A stretch of 64,000 nt of DNA from the NCBI RefSeq assembly GCF_000416965.1, contig NZ_ATCL01000014.1, forward strand, positions 372,001 through 436,000. Direction: 5' to 3'. The DNA is from Exiguobacterium chiriqhucha RW-2. GTDB taxonomy: Bacteria; Bacillota; Bacilli; Exiguobacteriales; Exiguobacteriaceae. Both the position numbers and the translations under genes were made by a program. Shown piece by piece: positions 7,433 through 15,442 of this stretch. The notes under the pieces are model-generated. The model made no database searches and was not told where the DNA came from. It saw nothing but the letters and a program-made list of their open reading frames with translations. Position 1 is the first letter of the stretch. Every line of letters starts with the position of its first letter.

Positions 7433-7921
7433 TTAGAACCTTGATTGGAGCTCGATCTTGCGGAACTCTTTCAGCAATAAAATCGAGATGTCGTCGATGA
7501 AATGATCCCCGACCCAGCATGGTTCAAAGTGGAGCCAATTAGAATACGAGTCCGGCTGGAGAATCAGAATCCCGTTCGACAGCCAGGCCGTTCGCGCCCG
7601 GGTCGCTACACCGTCAATATAAAACATGACGTAAATATCTTTCATTTCATGCAAATAAGTCACGTGCATCTCGACGCCGCGGCCATCCTCACACGTTCGT
7701 TTCAGCTTGAGCATGTGAATGCGGGTGTGGACCAGAGCGTATGCCTCACATAAGAAGTACCCGCCATGCTCGAACGCATAGAACGCTTGGGCGACGAGTT
7801 TGTCAAAACATGCCTCCATGTCCTGCCAGTTATGATTCCGTCTCCGGAACACGGGCCTGTCTCCTGGTTCATAAAGCTCTTTCGGGATGTAGACGTTATA
7901 GTCGTGAAGTTTACGCATCAT
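7433..7921 (-). CDS. Hypothetical protein, unknown function
   Basis: The 162-residue product, MMRKLHDYNVYIPKELYEP..., is not from a family I recognise. It has no signal or membrane segment and is rich in aromatic and histidine residues. The middle looks like a beta-sheet (MHVTYLHEMKDIYVMFYIDGVATRART, given here only as a position guide around residues 80-110) and the end is helical (ISILLLKEFRKIEL). AAGGAG lies five to eight bases before two adjacent ATG codons; the first is used here. It is transcribed alone, convergent with the flavodoxin-like gene. A full-length frame with a good ribosome site supports a real gene. Confidence 0.65.
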   Translation of the reverse strand: MMRKLHDYNVYIPKELYEPGDRPVFRRRNHNWQDMEACFDKLVAQAFYAFEHGGYFLCEAYALVHTRIHMLKLKRTCEDGRGVEMHVTYLHEMKDIYVMFYIDGVATRARTAWLSNGILILQPDSYSNWLHFEPCWVGDHFIDDISILLLKEFRKIELQSRF

Positions 7922-8084
7922 GCCGGCTCCTTCTGTGTCACAAGATATGCTGCTCTTTCATCATACGCCTGCTGAAACGAAAAGAGTTTTACAGAAATTA
8001 GTACATTCAATCGCCAAATGTATAGAAATCCCATTCATATCAACGTTTGTTCGCATCGAGACGAGCGGATAACTGTCACAGTAC

Positions 8085-8118
8085 AAAAAAACGTCGCCCG
8101 AGTTCGACTCGACCGACG
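8085..8118 (-). terminator. Rho-independent terminator of the gnd gene
   Basis: On the minus strand CGTCGGTCGAG pairs with CTCGGGCGACG (one mismatch and one G-T pair) and is followed by seven T. It begins 11 bases after the stop codon. Confidence 0.8.
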
Positions 8119-8128
8119 CTTACCCCGA

Positions 8129-9010
8129 TTATTTTTTCTCCACCGCATGCCCGCCAAATTCATTCCGCAACGCAGCGACGACTTTCCCAGAGAACGTGTC
8201 CTCTTCGAGTGAGCGCTGCCGCATCATGAGCGACATCGCGATGACCGGCGCCGGTACCCCATACTCGAGCGCCGTCTCGACCGTCCATTTTCCTTCACCC
8301 GACGCATGCATGACCCCTTTAATCTCGTCGAGCTTCGCGTCCTTATGGAATGCGCTCTCGGTCAACTCCATCAGCCACGAGCGAACGACCGATCCGTGGT
8401 TCCAGACGCGGGCGACTTGCTCGTGGTCGTACTCGAACGGACTCTTCTCGAGAATCTCGAACCCTTCGGCGATCGCTTGCATCATGCCGTACTCAATCCC
8501 GTTATGAATCATCTTCAAGAAGTGACCACTGCCACTCGGTCCGGCATACAAATAGCCGTTGTCCGTCGACACGTCGTGGAACAGTTCCTCGATTTTGCCG
8601 AACGCCTCTAAATCTCCACCGATCATCGTGCAGGCGCCATGGCGTGCCCCTTCCATGCCGCCACTCGTCCCGACGTCGAAGAAGTAGATGAGCTTATCTT
8701 TGAAGTGCTCGGCCCGCCGCATCGATTCCTTATAGTTCGAGTTGCCACCGTCGATGACGATATCCCCCGGTGATAAAAGCGCGTGTAGGTCGTTCAACAC
8801 GTGCTCGGTCACGTCACCCGCCGGCACCATTACCCAGAGGACGCGCGGCGCCTTCAGCCCGTCGACGACTTCTTGGAGTGACTGCTTCGTCTCGAACTGG
8901 CTCGTCGATACGTTGCCCGGGTCGTAGCCGAGCACGCGGTGTCCACTGTCCGTCAAGTTGAGCGCCAAGTTCAATCCCATCTTTCCAAGTCCGATCATCC
9001 CTAATTCCAT
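8129..9010 (-). CDS. gnd: 6-phosphogluconate dehydrogenase, decarboxylating, short form
   Basis: It oxidises 6-phosphogluconate to ribulose 5-phosphate and CO2 in the pentose phosphate pathway. The Rossmann motif GMIGLGKMGLNLALNL is at the N-terminus, the substrate loop IDGGNSNYKES at about residues 86-96, the catalytic region FDVGTSGGMEGARHGACTMIGG at about 113-134 and SGSGHFLKMIHNGIEYG with the catalytic lysine at about 163-178. At 293 residues it is the short type, about 300 residues and often NAD-preferring, as in Bacillus GntZ/YqeC relatives, rather than the 470-residue enzyme. It is read alone on the minus strand with GGGGTGA before the ATG. No gluconate genes are adjacent. Confidence 0.9.
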   Translation of the reverse strand: MELGMIGLGKMGLNLALNLTDSGHRVLGYDPGNVSTSQFETKQSLQEVVDGLKAPRVLWVMVPAGDVTEHVLNDLHALLSPGDIVIDGGNSNYKESMRRAEHFKDKLIYFFDVGTSGGMEGARHGACTMIGGDLEAFGKIEELFHDVSTDNGYLYAGPSGSGHFLKMIHNGIEYGMMQAIAEGFEILEKSPFEYDHEQVARVWNHGSVVRSWLMELTESAFHKDAKLDEIKGVMHASGEGKWTVETALEYGVPAPVIAMSLMMRQRSLEEDTFSGKVVAALRNEFGGHAVEKK

Positions 9011-9071
9011 ATCGGTTCACCCCGTTCGTTGTAGTGGTTTCCTTATAAGGGTTACCCGAAATGGATGGACT

Positions 9072-9284
9072 TCAAAAGAGGGGCTTCACTTCATCGATGC
9101 GGTAAGCGAGGATTGATCCGACCTTCACCTGCTTACCGTCACTTAAGTTCACAAAGTCATTGAGCGGGCTCGCATCCTTCAACGTCTTCTCGAACGTGAA
9201 AGCGGCCTCGTGAATCGAACCTCCATACACGATAAACGAACAAGGCTCTTCTTTCTCTAAAAAGCACGTGACGACATAACGCAT
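9072..9284 (-). CDS. Small protein of unknown function (70 aa)
   Basis: The product MRYVVTCFLEKEEPCSF... is 70 residues and looks like a compact alpha/beta protein with two cysteines in the first strand pair. I do not recognise a family. The ATG at 9284 is preferred because GGAGG lies nine bases upstream; a longer frame starts at 9362 but has no ribosome site and an AT-rich, atypical extension. It lies 61 bases before the divergent end of gnd's upstream region and is on the same strand as gnd, but spacing argues against an operon. Confidence 0.6.
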   Translation of the reverse strand: MRYVVTCFLEKEEPCSFIVYGGSIHEAAFTFEKTLKDASPLNDFVNLSDGKQVKVGSILAYRIDEVKPLF

Positions 9285-9717
9285 CTGCCGATTCCTCCAA
9301 CCAATTAATGGATTTTTATTTACATTTTCATTACGAACAAGACAATTATTACAAAAAATCATCCATTTGTCTCATAAAGGTTTTTGAATATAAGGAAACA
9401 GACCTAAAAAACAGCACATTCGACTAAATATTGACATGATTTCGCATAGACTCTGTCCGAGAAGTAGGACCTTATACATATGAGGGCAAGTTGAGAACGG
9501 TTTCAACATTACAAAATCGTGGTATCCTTACGAAGGAATGTTTCTGGAATGCTAAACTATTCATAGGGGAAACCCGATATTTAAAAACGAATGAATATTT
9601 CGACAACAAATCGCATTAATTTCCCTTTTTTATAAAAAATAACGGTGTCGAAATGTTTTGCATGATAAAATTAAACCTGGTCTTATTCATTAAAAGGTTC
9701 GAGAAAGGTGCTATGTC
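9285..9717. other. Intergenic region upstream of the first LCP gene
   Basis: This 433-base AT-rich stretch separates a leftward small gene from the rightward LCP gene and holds no convincing ORF. It contains a GTTTCA-14 bases-TGGTAT arrangement near 9500-9527 that is a weak SigB-like match, and a TGATAAAAT extended -10 at 9663-9671. No terminator or repeat was identified. Confidence 0.4.
9663..9671 (+). promoter_or_regulatory. Candidate extended -10 promoter for the first LCP gene
   Basis: TGATAAAAT matches the TGn extended -10 form, 47 bases before the start codon. No clear -35 was seen, so this is a weak call. Confidence 0.3.
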
Positions 9718-10671
9718 ATGGAAGAGCAAAAGAAAAAGAGAGTCAAGAAACGCCGGAGGAAGAATTCACCCGTCAAGCGCATCGCGATTATCGCGGGAAT
9801 CGTAGTAGGGCTGTTCCTGCTCATCGGAGTCGGAGTGGCGACATATTTATATAATCAAGTTGATTCGACCGTCGAACGGTTGAACGAGTCGACAGGCCTC
9901 AGCCCGGAACGAATGACGACGGAAGCCATCAACGACAAGAAGCCGATCTCGGTCCTTCTCCTCGGCGTCGACCGTCGTGCCGACGAGCAAGGTCGCAGCG
10001 ACTCAATCATCGTCATGACGCTCAACCCGAACACGGATCAAAGCGCGATGCTCAGCATCCCGCGTGACACGAAGACGGAGATCGTCGGCAAAGACACGTC
10101 TGATAAGATCAACCATGCCTACGCATTCGGTGGAGCCGAGATGGCGCTCGACACGGTCGAGAACTTGCTCGACATTCCGATCGATTACGTGGCCGAAGTC
10201 GACATGAAGGGCTTCCAAGACACGGTCGATCTTCTCGGCGGCGTCAACGTGACGAACAACTTGGCGTTCACGTCAGGTGAGCATACGTTCGAACCGGGTG
10301 CACTCACGCTCAACGGTTCAGAGGCGCTCGCGTACACACGCATGCGCTATGATGACCCGAGCGGGGATTTCGGTCGCCAGGAGCGCCAACGTGACGTCAT
10401 CACGGCGCTCGTCAATAAAGGCAAAGACGACTTCTCGATCTCGAAATTCAACAACATGCTCGACGTGCTCGGCAACAACGCCAAGACGAACATGACGTTC
10501 AAAGACATTCGGACACTATCGAGCGACTATATGGCTGCTTTCAAAAACCAGGACGTCCTTCGCCTCGAAGGAACGGGCGGGAAAGAAGGCGACGGTATCT
10601 ATTACTGGAACCCGGACGCCACTTCACTCGAAGACGTGAAGTCGTATCTCGGACAATTGATGGAACAGTGA
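9718..10671 (+). CDS. LCP family cell-wall polymer ligase (paralogue 1)
   Basis: The 317-residue protein belongs to the LytR-CpsA-Psr family, which attaches teichoic acid or capsule from undecaprenyl-phosphate carriers to peptidoglycan outside the membrane. A very basic N-terminus (KKKRVKKRRRKN) precedes a single membrane anchor (about residues 22-46). The LCP domain shows VLLLGVDRR, GRSDSIIVMTLNP, MLSIPRDTK with the conserved Arg, HAYAFGGAE, and the TRMRYDDPSGDFGRQERQR motif that binds pyrophosphate. The ATG follows GAGAAAGGTG. A terminator follows it, then YihY and a second LCP gene very similar in sequence. It may supply the ligase for the polysaccharide made downstream. Confidence 0.9.
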   Translation: MEEQKKKRVKKRRRKNSPVKRIAIIAGIVVGLFLLIGVGVATYLYNQVDSTVERLNESTGLSPERMTTEAINDKKPISVLLLGVDRRADEQGRSDSIIVMTLNPNTDQSAMLSIPRDTKTEIVGKDTSDKINHAYAFGGAEMALDTVENLLDIPIDYVAEVDMKGFQDTVDLLGGVNVTNNLAFTSGEHTFEPGALTLNGSEALAYTRMRYDDPSGDFGRQERQRDVITALVNKGKDDFSISKFNNMLDVLGNNAKTNMTFKDIRTLSSDYMAAFKNQDVLRLEGTGGKEGDGIYYWNPDATSLEDVKSYLGQLMEQ

Positions 10672-10676
10672 CGGTT

Positions 10677-10706
10677 CGCCTCATCCAAATTCGGATGGGG
10701 CGTTTT
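10677..10706 (+). terminator. Rho-independent terminator after LCP gene 1
   Basis: CGCCTCATCC pairs with GGATGGGGCG (one G-T pair) around a six-base loop and is followed by TTTT. Confidence 0.75.
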
Positions 10707-10743
10707 AATATGTGCGATAATAAGAAGAAAAGGGGTGACCCGA

Positions 10744-11589
10744 GTGCTCGACCGCCTGATCCGTCTCGTCATCGACGTCCGCCATCGGTTCAAGGACCAC
10801 CATATCAACGACTATAGCGCGACGCTCGCGTTCTTTTGGTTTCTCGCCATCTTCCCGACGTTCGTCCTCTTGTTCGCCGTCATGGCGTGGTTCGGCATCG
10901 ACGACGCCTTGTTGATCGAACAGATCGAGATTCTCATTCCGGGTTCGAGCGTGCGGGACATGCTGTCGATCGTCTATGACGTCAGCGGCAACATCAACGC
11001 CGGCCTCGTCTCCATCGGGGCCATCATCGCCGTCTGGTCGGCATCGAACGGGACGGCCCGCCTCGTCAAGCTGACCGTGTTCGCCTACGGGGAGACGGAG
11101 GCTCGGAGCTACGTCGTCCGTCGCCTGATCGGTTTGCTCACGCTCATCGCCTTCAGCGTCGGTGCCGTCATCTTGATCGTGTTTCATATCTTTGGCCGTG
11201 AGTTTGTCGAGCTCATGTATACGTGGTTCCCGCGGCTCGAGGACTTCGACCGGCTGGCGACACTCACCCGGTATACGGTGTCGACCGTCATCCTCATCTT
11301 CGCGTTCTCGCTGTTCTATAAAATTGCCCCGCAGCAACGCGTCCGTTTCATCGAGACGCTCCCGGGTGCCATCTTCGCCGTCATCTCCTGGCAGATGCTG
11401 TCGACGGGTTACAGCATCTACGTCGACCAGTTCTCGATGTTTGGCGATACGTACGGGACGATCGGCATCGTCATTTTGCTCCAGATTTGGCTCTACTTGA
11501 CGGCTGCGACGATGTTGCTCGGTGCTGAAATCAACGCGGCTTGGCCTGACCATATGCGGCGCACACGTTATAAGACACATTTCCCATGA
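10744..11589 (+). CDS. YihY/BrkB family inner-membrane protein
   Basis: This 281-residue protein has about six hydrophobic segments and the YihY pattern: YSATLAFFWFLAIFPTFVLLF near the start, VWSASNGTARLVKL in the middle, and the end QIWLYLTAATMLLGAEINA. The family was once misnamed ribonuclease BN; its molecular role is unknown, though lipid or envelope transport has been suggested. I chose the GTG at 10744, which has AGGGGTGA at proper spacing; a GTG three codons earlier overlaps that site. It sits between two LCP paralogues, which points to an envelope function. Confidence 0.85.
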   Translation: MLDRLIRLVIDVRHRFKDHHINDYSATLAFFWFLAIFPTFVLLFAVMAWFGIDDALLIEQIEILIPGSSVRDMLSIVYDVSGNINAGLVSIGAIIAVWSASNGTARLVKLTVFAYGETEARSYVVRRLIGLLTLIAFSVGAVILIVFHIFGREFVELMYTWFPRLEDFDRLATLTRYTVSTVILIFAFSLFYKIAPQQRVRFIETLPGAIFAVISWQMLSTGYSIYVDQFSMFGDTYGTIGIVILLQIWLYLTAATMLLGAEINAAWPDHMRRTRYKTHFP

Positions 11590-11606
11590 AAATTGAAAAG
11601 ATATGG

Positions 11607-11634
11607 TTAGCATTTTTTGACAACGTGCTATAAT
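11607..11634 (+). promoter_or_regulatory. Predicted SigA promoter of LCP gene 2
   Basis: TTAGCA at 11607-11612 and a perfect TATAAT at 11629-11634 are separated by 16 bases, about 58 bases before the start codon. Confidence 0.55.
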
Positions 11635-11692
11635 ACAACACGTGAAGCGGGAATTATATCCATATCTAACGATTTTGAAAGCAGGTGCACGC

Positions 11693-12616
11693 ATGGCGAG
11701 ACATAAGAAGAAATCACGCTGGAAAAAAGTGTTGGCGATCACGCTCGGCGTCCTGACGATTTTCCTCGTCGCCGGGGGTCTGTTCGTCTGGTCGATGTAC
11801 CGGGACGTCAACGAGACGGTGACGAAAGTGAACGACAATCTCGAGATCAGTCCGGAACGGAAACAAGTCGAGACGATTGAACAGAAGGAATCGGTATCGG
11901 TGTTGTTACTTGGGATTGACCGCCGAGACGGGGAGCAGGGACGGAGTGATTCAATCATCGTCATGACGCTCAACCCGACGACGGACGAAGGCGCGATGCT
12001 CAGCATCCCGCGCGATACGAAGACAGAAATCGTTGGCAAAGGCATGAACGATAAAATCAACCATGCCTATGCGTTCGGTGGGGCCGAGATGGCGATGAAT
12101 ACGGTCGAAGGGTTACTCGATATCCCGATCGATTACGTCGTCGAGGCGGACATGGAGGCGTTCACCGAGGTGGTCGACGCGCTCGGTGGCATCACGGTAG
12201 AGAACAGTTTCGCATTCTCGTCGGACGGCTACAACTATCCGATTGGACAGGTCGATTTGAACGGTGCCTCGGCGTTGTCATACGCCCGGATGCGTTATGA
12301 CGATCCGAACGGTGACTTCGGTCGGCAGGAACGGCAACGCGCCGTCGTCGCGGCCATCGTCGAGAAGGGACGTTCTGACTTCTCGGTCGACAAAGTGACG
12401 AAGCTACTCGACGTCGCCGGCAACAGGGCCAAGACGAACATCGAGTTCAATGAGCTCGTGACGTTGTCGACGGACTATATGAAGGCGTTCCGCAACGCCA
12501 GCACGCTCCGAATCGAAGGGTCGGGCGGTCTCGAGTCAGACGGTATTTATTACTGGAACCCGGATGCGGCCTCGCTCGCTGATGTCCAAACTGAGCTGCA
12601 GCGCTTGATGAACTAA
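11693..12616 (+). CDS. LCP family cell-wall polymer ligase (paralogue 2)
   Basis: The 307-residue product is a close paralogue of the LCP protein at 9718: basic N-terminus, one membrane helix (about residues 12-36), then VLLLGIDRR, GRSDSIIVMTLNP, MLSIPRDTK and MRYDDPNGDFGRQERQR in the same order, and an almost identical end (GIYYWNPDAASL). Such proteins transfer glycopolymers from lipid carriers to peptidoglycan outside the cell. The ATG at 11693 is chosen for the upstream AAGCAGGTG; the longer frame from 11642 would include promoter sequence. It has its own promoter and terminator, so the two paralogues can be expressed separately. Confidence 0.9.
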   Translation: MARHKKKSRWKKVLAITLGVLTIFLVAGGLFVWSMYRDVNETVTKVNDNLEISPERKQVETIEQKESVSVLLLGIDRRDGEQGRSDSIIVMTLNPTTDEGAMLSIPRDTKTEIVGKGMNDKINHAYAFGGAEMAMNTVEGLLDIPIDYVVEADMEAFTEVVDALGGITVENSFAFSSDGYNYPIGQVDLNGASALSYARMRYDDPNGDFGRQERQRAVVAAIVEKGRSDFSVDKVTKLLDVAGNRAKTNIEFNELVTLSTDYMKAFRNASTLRIEGSGGLESDGIYYWNPDAASLADVQTELQRLMN

Positions 12617-12643
12617 GCCATTCCTCATGGGATGGCTTTTTTG
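12615..12643 (+). terminator. Rho-independent terminator after LCP gene 2
   Basis: AGCCATTCC pairs with GGGATGGCT (one G-T pair) around a TCAT loop, followed by six T. The hairpin begins at the stop codon. Confidence 0.8.
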
Positions 12644-12698
12644 CGTTTGAAAAAACGGCATCGGTGGGACTGATAAAGAGACACTGAGGAGGGATCAC

Positions 12699-13898
12699 AT
12701 GCTTTGGGAAACTGTTGAACCGATTATCAATCAATTAGAGGACGATCATACACGGGAGGACTGGCAGGAGCTGTTCGCCAAGTGGGACGGTCATCATTGG
12801 CATGACGGGGAGAGCGTGAGCGAGAAGACGAGCGTGCTCATGATTGATGCCAACGCCGTCACGACGGACGGGAGCCCGGACTTGGACGCGCTCCATGACC
12901 TATTGAAGGAACACGTCCAGGCGTCGATTAGCGACTTGTATCTCGTTTCGCTGTTCCCGTATCCGGCCAAGCCGACTGATACAGCCATCAATCCGCGTAT
13001 CCGGTTATACGAGGACCTCGGACGCTTCAAGCATGAGTTCGAGCTCATGTATGATACGGAGCCCGATGTCTATAACGAGCTACAGTTCAATTTGCTCGAG
13101 GAGACGGACGCCTTCATCGAGCGGCTCGCCCAAGGCGCGACGAAGCTGCGTGTCCACGTCCAGTCGTTCCGCGGCATGTCCGAGGAAAGCATTCAACGCG
13201 TCATCGAACTGTGGCACGCGGTGCTCCATCACTATAAACCGCACGGCCAGTTGATTCTTGCCTATGAAGGAGACGTTCAGGCACTCGGCTCATACATCAG
13301 CGTTGCCGATGCGATTTGTCACTTCGACCTCGCGTCGCACACGATGCTGGCCTTCGCGCAAGGGGATGCCAAGAAGTTGTCCGACTGGGCGAATCGAATC
13401 GAGGCGCCAGGAGAAGGGAAGACGTACTTCAACTTCTTGTCGATTCATGAACGCGACCCGTTCGAGAAGAACTTGATCGATCCGAGCGTCGACATGATTC
13501 TCGCGGCTCACAGCATCCTGTTCTCGCTCCAAGGCATACCGACCGTTGATTACCGGACGCTACTCGGTGTCCAGACACCGGTTGACCATGACGCGTTGAT
13601 TCAAGAGCTGAAGACCGATCCGTATCGCTTGCAGGTATTCTCTGGCATCATCAGCCAATTGAACGTCAAACGGACATGCTCGGCGTTCTCACCTTACGCC
13701 GAGCAGCGCATCGACACGTCCGACAAACGCGTCTTCACGGTCGAACGGAAGAGTGAAGGAGAGACACTCATGTTGTATACGAACGTCAGTAATGAGCCGG
13801 TGACAGTGCGGACGAGCGGGATGAATCTGTTCACAGGTGAGCCGGTCGAGACGATTGACCTCGATGCGTACGGGTTTGTTTGGGTGAAATTTGAATAG
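12699..13898 (+). CDS. Degenerate GH13 (sucrose-phosphorylase-like) protein
   Basis: The 399-residue product carries scattered marks of the GH13 sucrose-phosphorylase branch. YLVSLFPYPAKP resembles the first barrel loop, FLSIHERDP stands where active enzymes have the conserved T-x-D/HD loop, and HSILFSLQGIPTVDYRTLLG matches the segment after the last barrel strand, followed by a small beta domain (RVFTVERKSEGETLML...) like the C-terminal domain. The catalytic nucleophile strand (RLDA-type) and acid strand are not recognisable and the protein is about 100-200 residues shorter than active enzymes. It is therefore probably non-catalytic or heavily diverged. The ATG follows GAGGAGGGA. It is not broken by frameshifts, so it is likely expressed. 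Family placement is tentative. Confidence 0.5.
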   Translation: MLWETVEPIINQLEDDHTREDWQELFAKWDGHHWHDGESVSEKTSVLMIDANAVTTDGSPDLDALHDLLKEHVQASISDLYLVSLFPYPAKPTDTAINPRIRLYEDLGRFKHEFELMYDTEPDVYNELQFNLLEETDAFIERLAQGATKLRVHVQSFRGMSEESIQRVIELWHAVLHHYKPHGQLILAYEGDVQALGSYISVADAICHFDLASHTMLAFAQGDAKKLSDWANRIEAPGEGKTYFNFLSIHERDPFEKNLIDPSVDMILAAHSILFSLQGIPTVDYRTLLGVQTPVDHDALIQELKTDPYRLQVFSGIISQLNVKRTCSAFSPYAEQRIDTSDKRVFTVERKSEGETLMLYTNVSNEPVTVRTSGMNLFTGEPVETIDLDAYGFVWVKFE

Positions 13899-13985
13899 GA
13901 CTTTTGATTCAAATTTAAATTGTGTGATTTAGGTGTATTGACTCATGATTCATTTGGTAGGAAAATGGAGATATAAGGAATTTCC

Positions 13986-14375
13986 ATGACAAAAAATCCT
14001 ACATACACCAAGGAGCTAACCCCATTGAATCAGTCACTATTTATGCATGTCTTAAGCTTAACGTTTCACTCATTCTCATATTGGATGTTCGCGACGTTGT
14101 TCATCGCATTAGCGGGCTTCGTATTTTTCTACATGTGGGACCGTGAGTTTGCAATCGAGTACCGGACGATTTGGCGCAAGTTTTACTACTTGATGTTCGC
14201 AGCGTTCGTCTTGTTCGGATTAATCGTTGGCGAGTTCACGTTCGACGCAGCGTGGGCGCTCGCCGGTATCGCGATTGTGATCGCCGTCCTTGACTTCGGA
14301 GTGCTCGTTACGCCAGGCAAGGAACCCGAAATCATTGAAGTTGACATGACAAAACCCCTTACCGAAGAACAGTGA
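13986..14375 (+). CDS. Small integral membrane protein, unknown function
   Basis: This 129-residue protein has three to four membrane segments (about residues 27-50, 65-85 and 88-108) and ends in an acidic tail (EVDMTKPLTEEQ). I do not recognise a family. Two starts are possible: the ATG used here has AAGGA six bases before it, and an in-frame TTG at 14025 has a stronger AAGGAG at nine bases, giving MNQSLFMHV. It is monocistronic and its last codons form one arm of a terminator shared with galE on the other strand. No neighbours suggest a role beyond the envelope. Confidence 0.65.
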   Translation: MTKNPTYTKELTPLNQSLFMHVLSLTFHSFSYWMFATLFIALAGFVFFYMWDREFAIEYRTIWRKFYYLMFAAFVLFGLIVGEFTFDAAWALAGIAIVIAVLDFGVLVTPGKEPEIIEVDMTKPLTEEQ

Positions 14376-14398
14376 TGTTCTCGTGTAAGGGGTTTTTC
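14351..14398. terminator. Bidirectional terminator between membrane protein gene and galE
   Basis: AAACCCCTTAC and GTAAGGGGTTT are complementary, with an inner GAAC/GTTC stem, and each strand has a T-run after the stem. The left arm lies inside the coding region of the plus-strand gene. Confidence 0.75.
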
Positions 14399-15415
14399 TT
14401 ATGCCCGGTAACCGTTCGGATTGTTCGATTGCCAGTTCCAAGCATCGCGGCACATGGCACGGACGTCGTGTTTCGCTTCCCAGCCGAGCACACGTTTCGA
14501 CTTCGACGGGTCAGCAAAGCACGTGGCGATGTCGCCCGGACGGCGTGGGGTCACTTGGTACGGAACAGCTTTTCCACTCTCGGTCTCGAACGCATGGACG
14601 AGGTCGAGGACGCTATAACCAGTCCCAGTCCCTAAGTTGAACGCCTCGGCACCGGTGTGGTCCATGACGTATTCGAACGCCTTCAAGTGACCCTCGGCCA
14701 AGTCGACGACGTGGATATAGTCACGAACACCAGTCCCATCCGGTGTGTCGTAATCGTCACCGAACACGCTCAATTCGTTCAAGCGACCAACGGCGACTTG
14801 CGTGATGTATGGCATCAAGTTGTTCGGGATATCGAAAGGGTCTTCACCGATTTGCCCCGATTCGTGGGCGCCGATTGGGTTGAAGTAGCGCAATAGAGCG
14901 ATGCTCCATGATGGATCGGCGATAGCGAGATCGCGCATGATGTCTTCAATCATCAGTTTCGTCCGACCGTATGGGTTTGTCGCGCTGAGCGGGAACGACT
15001 CGTCGATCGGTGTCCGTTCCGGCATGCCGTAGACGGTCGCCGACGAACTGAAGACGATTCGTTTCACGTCGAACGCGTTCATCACTTCGAGGAGGACGGT
15101 CGTGCCGACGACGTTGTTCTCGTAGTAGCGGAGCGGCTCCGATACCGACTCGCCGACGGCTTTCAGGCCAGCGAAGTGGATGACGGCGTCGATTGTATGC
15201 GTCAAAAAGATTTGTTCGAGCAATTCACGGTCGAGAATGTCACCGAGATAGAACGTGACCGATTTCCCGGTCAGTGCTTCGACGCGATTGAGCGCCTCGC
15301 GGCGGCTATTCGATAAGTTGTCCAGAACGATGACGTCGTGATCGGTTTCAAGCAACTGTAAGACGGTGTGGGTGCCGATATAACCGGCACCTCCTGTAAC
15401 AAGAATCGTGTTCAT
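14399..15415 (-). CDS. galE: UDP-glucose 4-epimerase (copy 1)
   Basis: It interconverts UDP-glucose and UDP-galactose with bound NAD. The 338-residue extended SDR has TGGAGYIGTHT at residues 7-17, FSSSATVYG near 120, the catalytic NPYGRTKLM (Tyr about 147, Lys about 151) and the substrate loop DGTGVRDYIHVVDLA near 235. Length is normal. It is transcribed leftward just after the SH3-like gene with a 27-base gap, so the two may share a promoter. Its position next to envelope and polysaccharide genes suggests it supplies UDP-galactose for surface polymers, while a second copy at 42875 serves galactose catabolism. The start follows AAGGAGC. Confidence 0.92.
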   Translation of the reverse strand: MNTILVTGGAGYIGTHTVLQLLETDHDVIVLDNLSNSRREALNRVEALTGKSVTFYLGDILDRELLEQIFLTHTIDAVIHFAGLKAVGESVSEPLRYYENNVVGTTVLLEVMNAFDVKRIVFSSSATVYGMPERTPIDESFPLSATNPYGRTKLMIEDIMRDLAIADPSWSIALLRYFNPIGAHESGQIGEDPFDIPNNLMPYITQVAVGRLNELSVFGDDYDTPDGTGVRDYIHVVDLAEGHLKAFEYVMDHTGAEAFNLGTGTGYSVLDLVHAFETESGKAVPYQVTPRRPGDIATCFADPSKSKRVLGWEAKHDVRAMCRDAWNWQSNNPNGYRA

Positions 15416-15442
15416 GGGGATTGCTCCTTCCGTGAAACTCTC

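Noticed and set aside
10705-12060. Long minus-strand open frame of about 450 codons across the YihY and LCP genes
   Set aside because: It is antisense to two well-supported genes, rich in Asp/Arg/Glu runs typical of shadows in GC-rich coding DNA, and has no family features.
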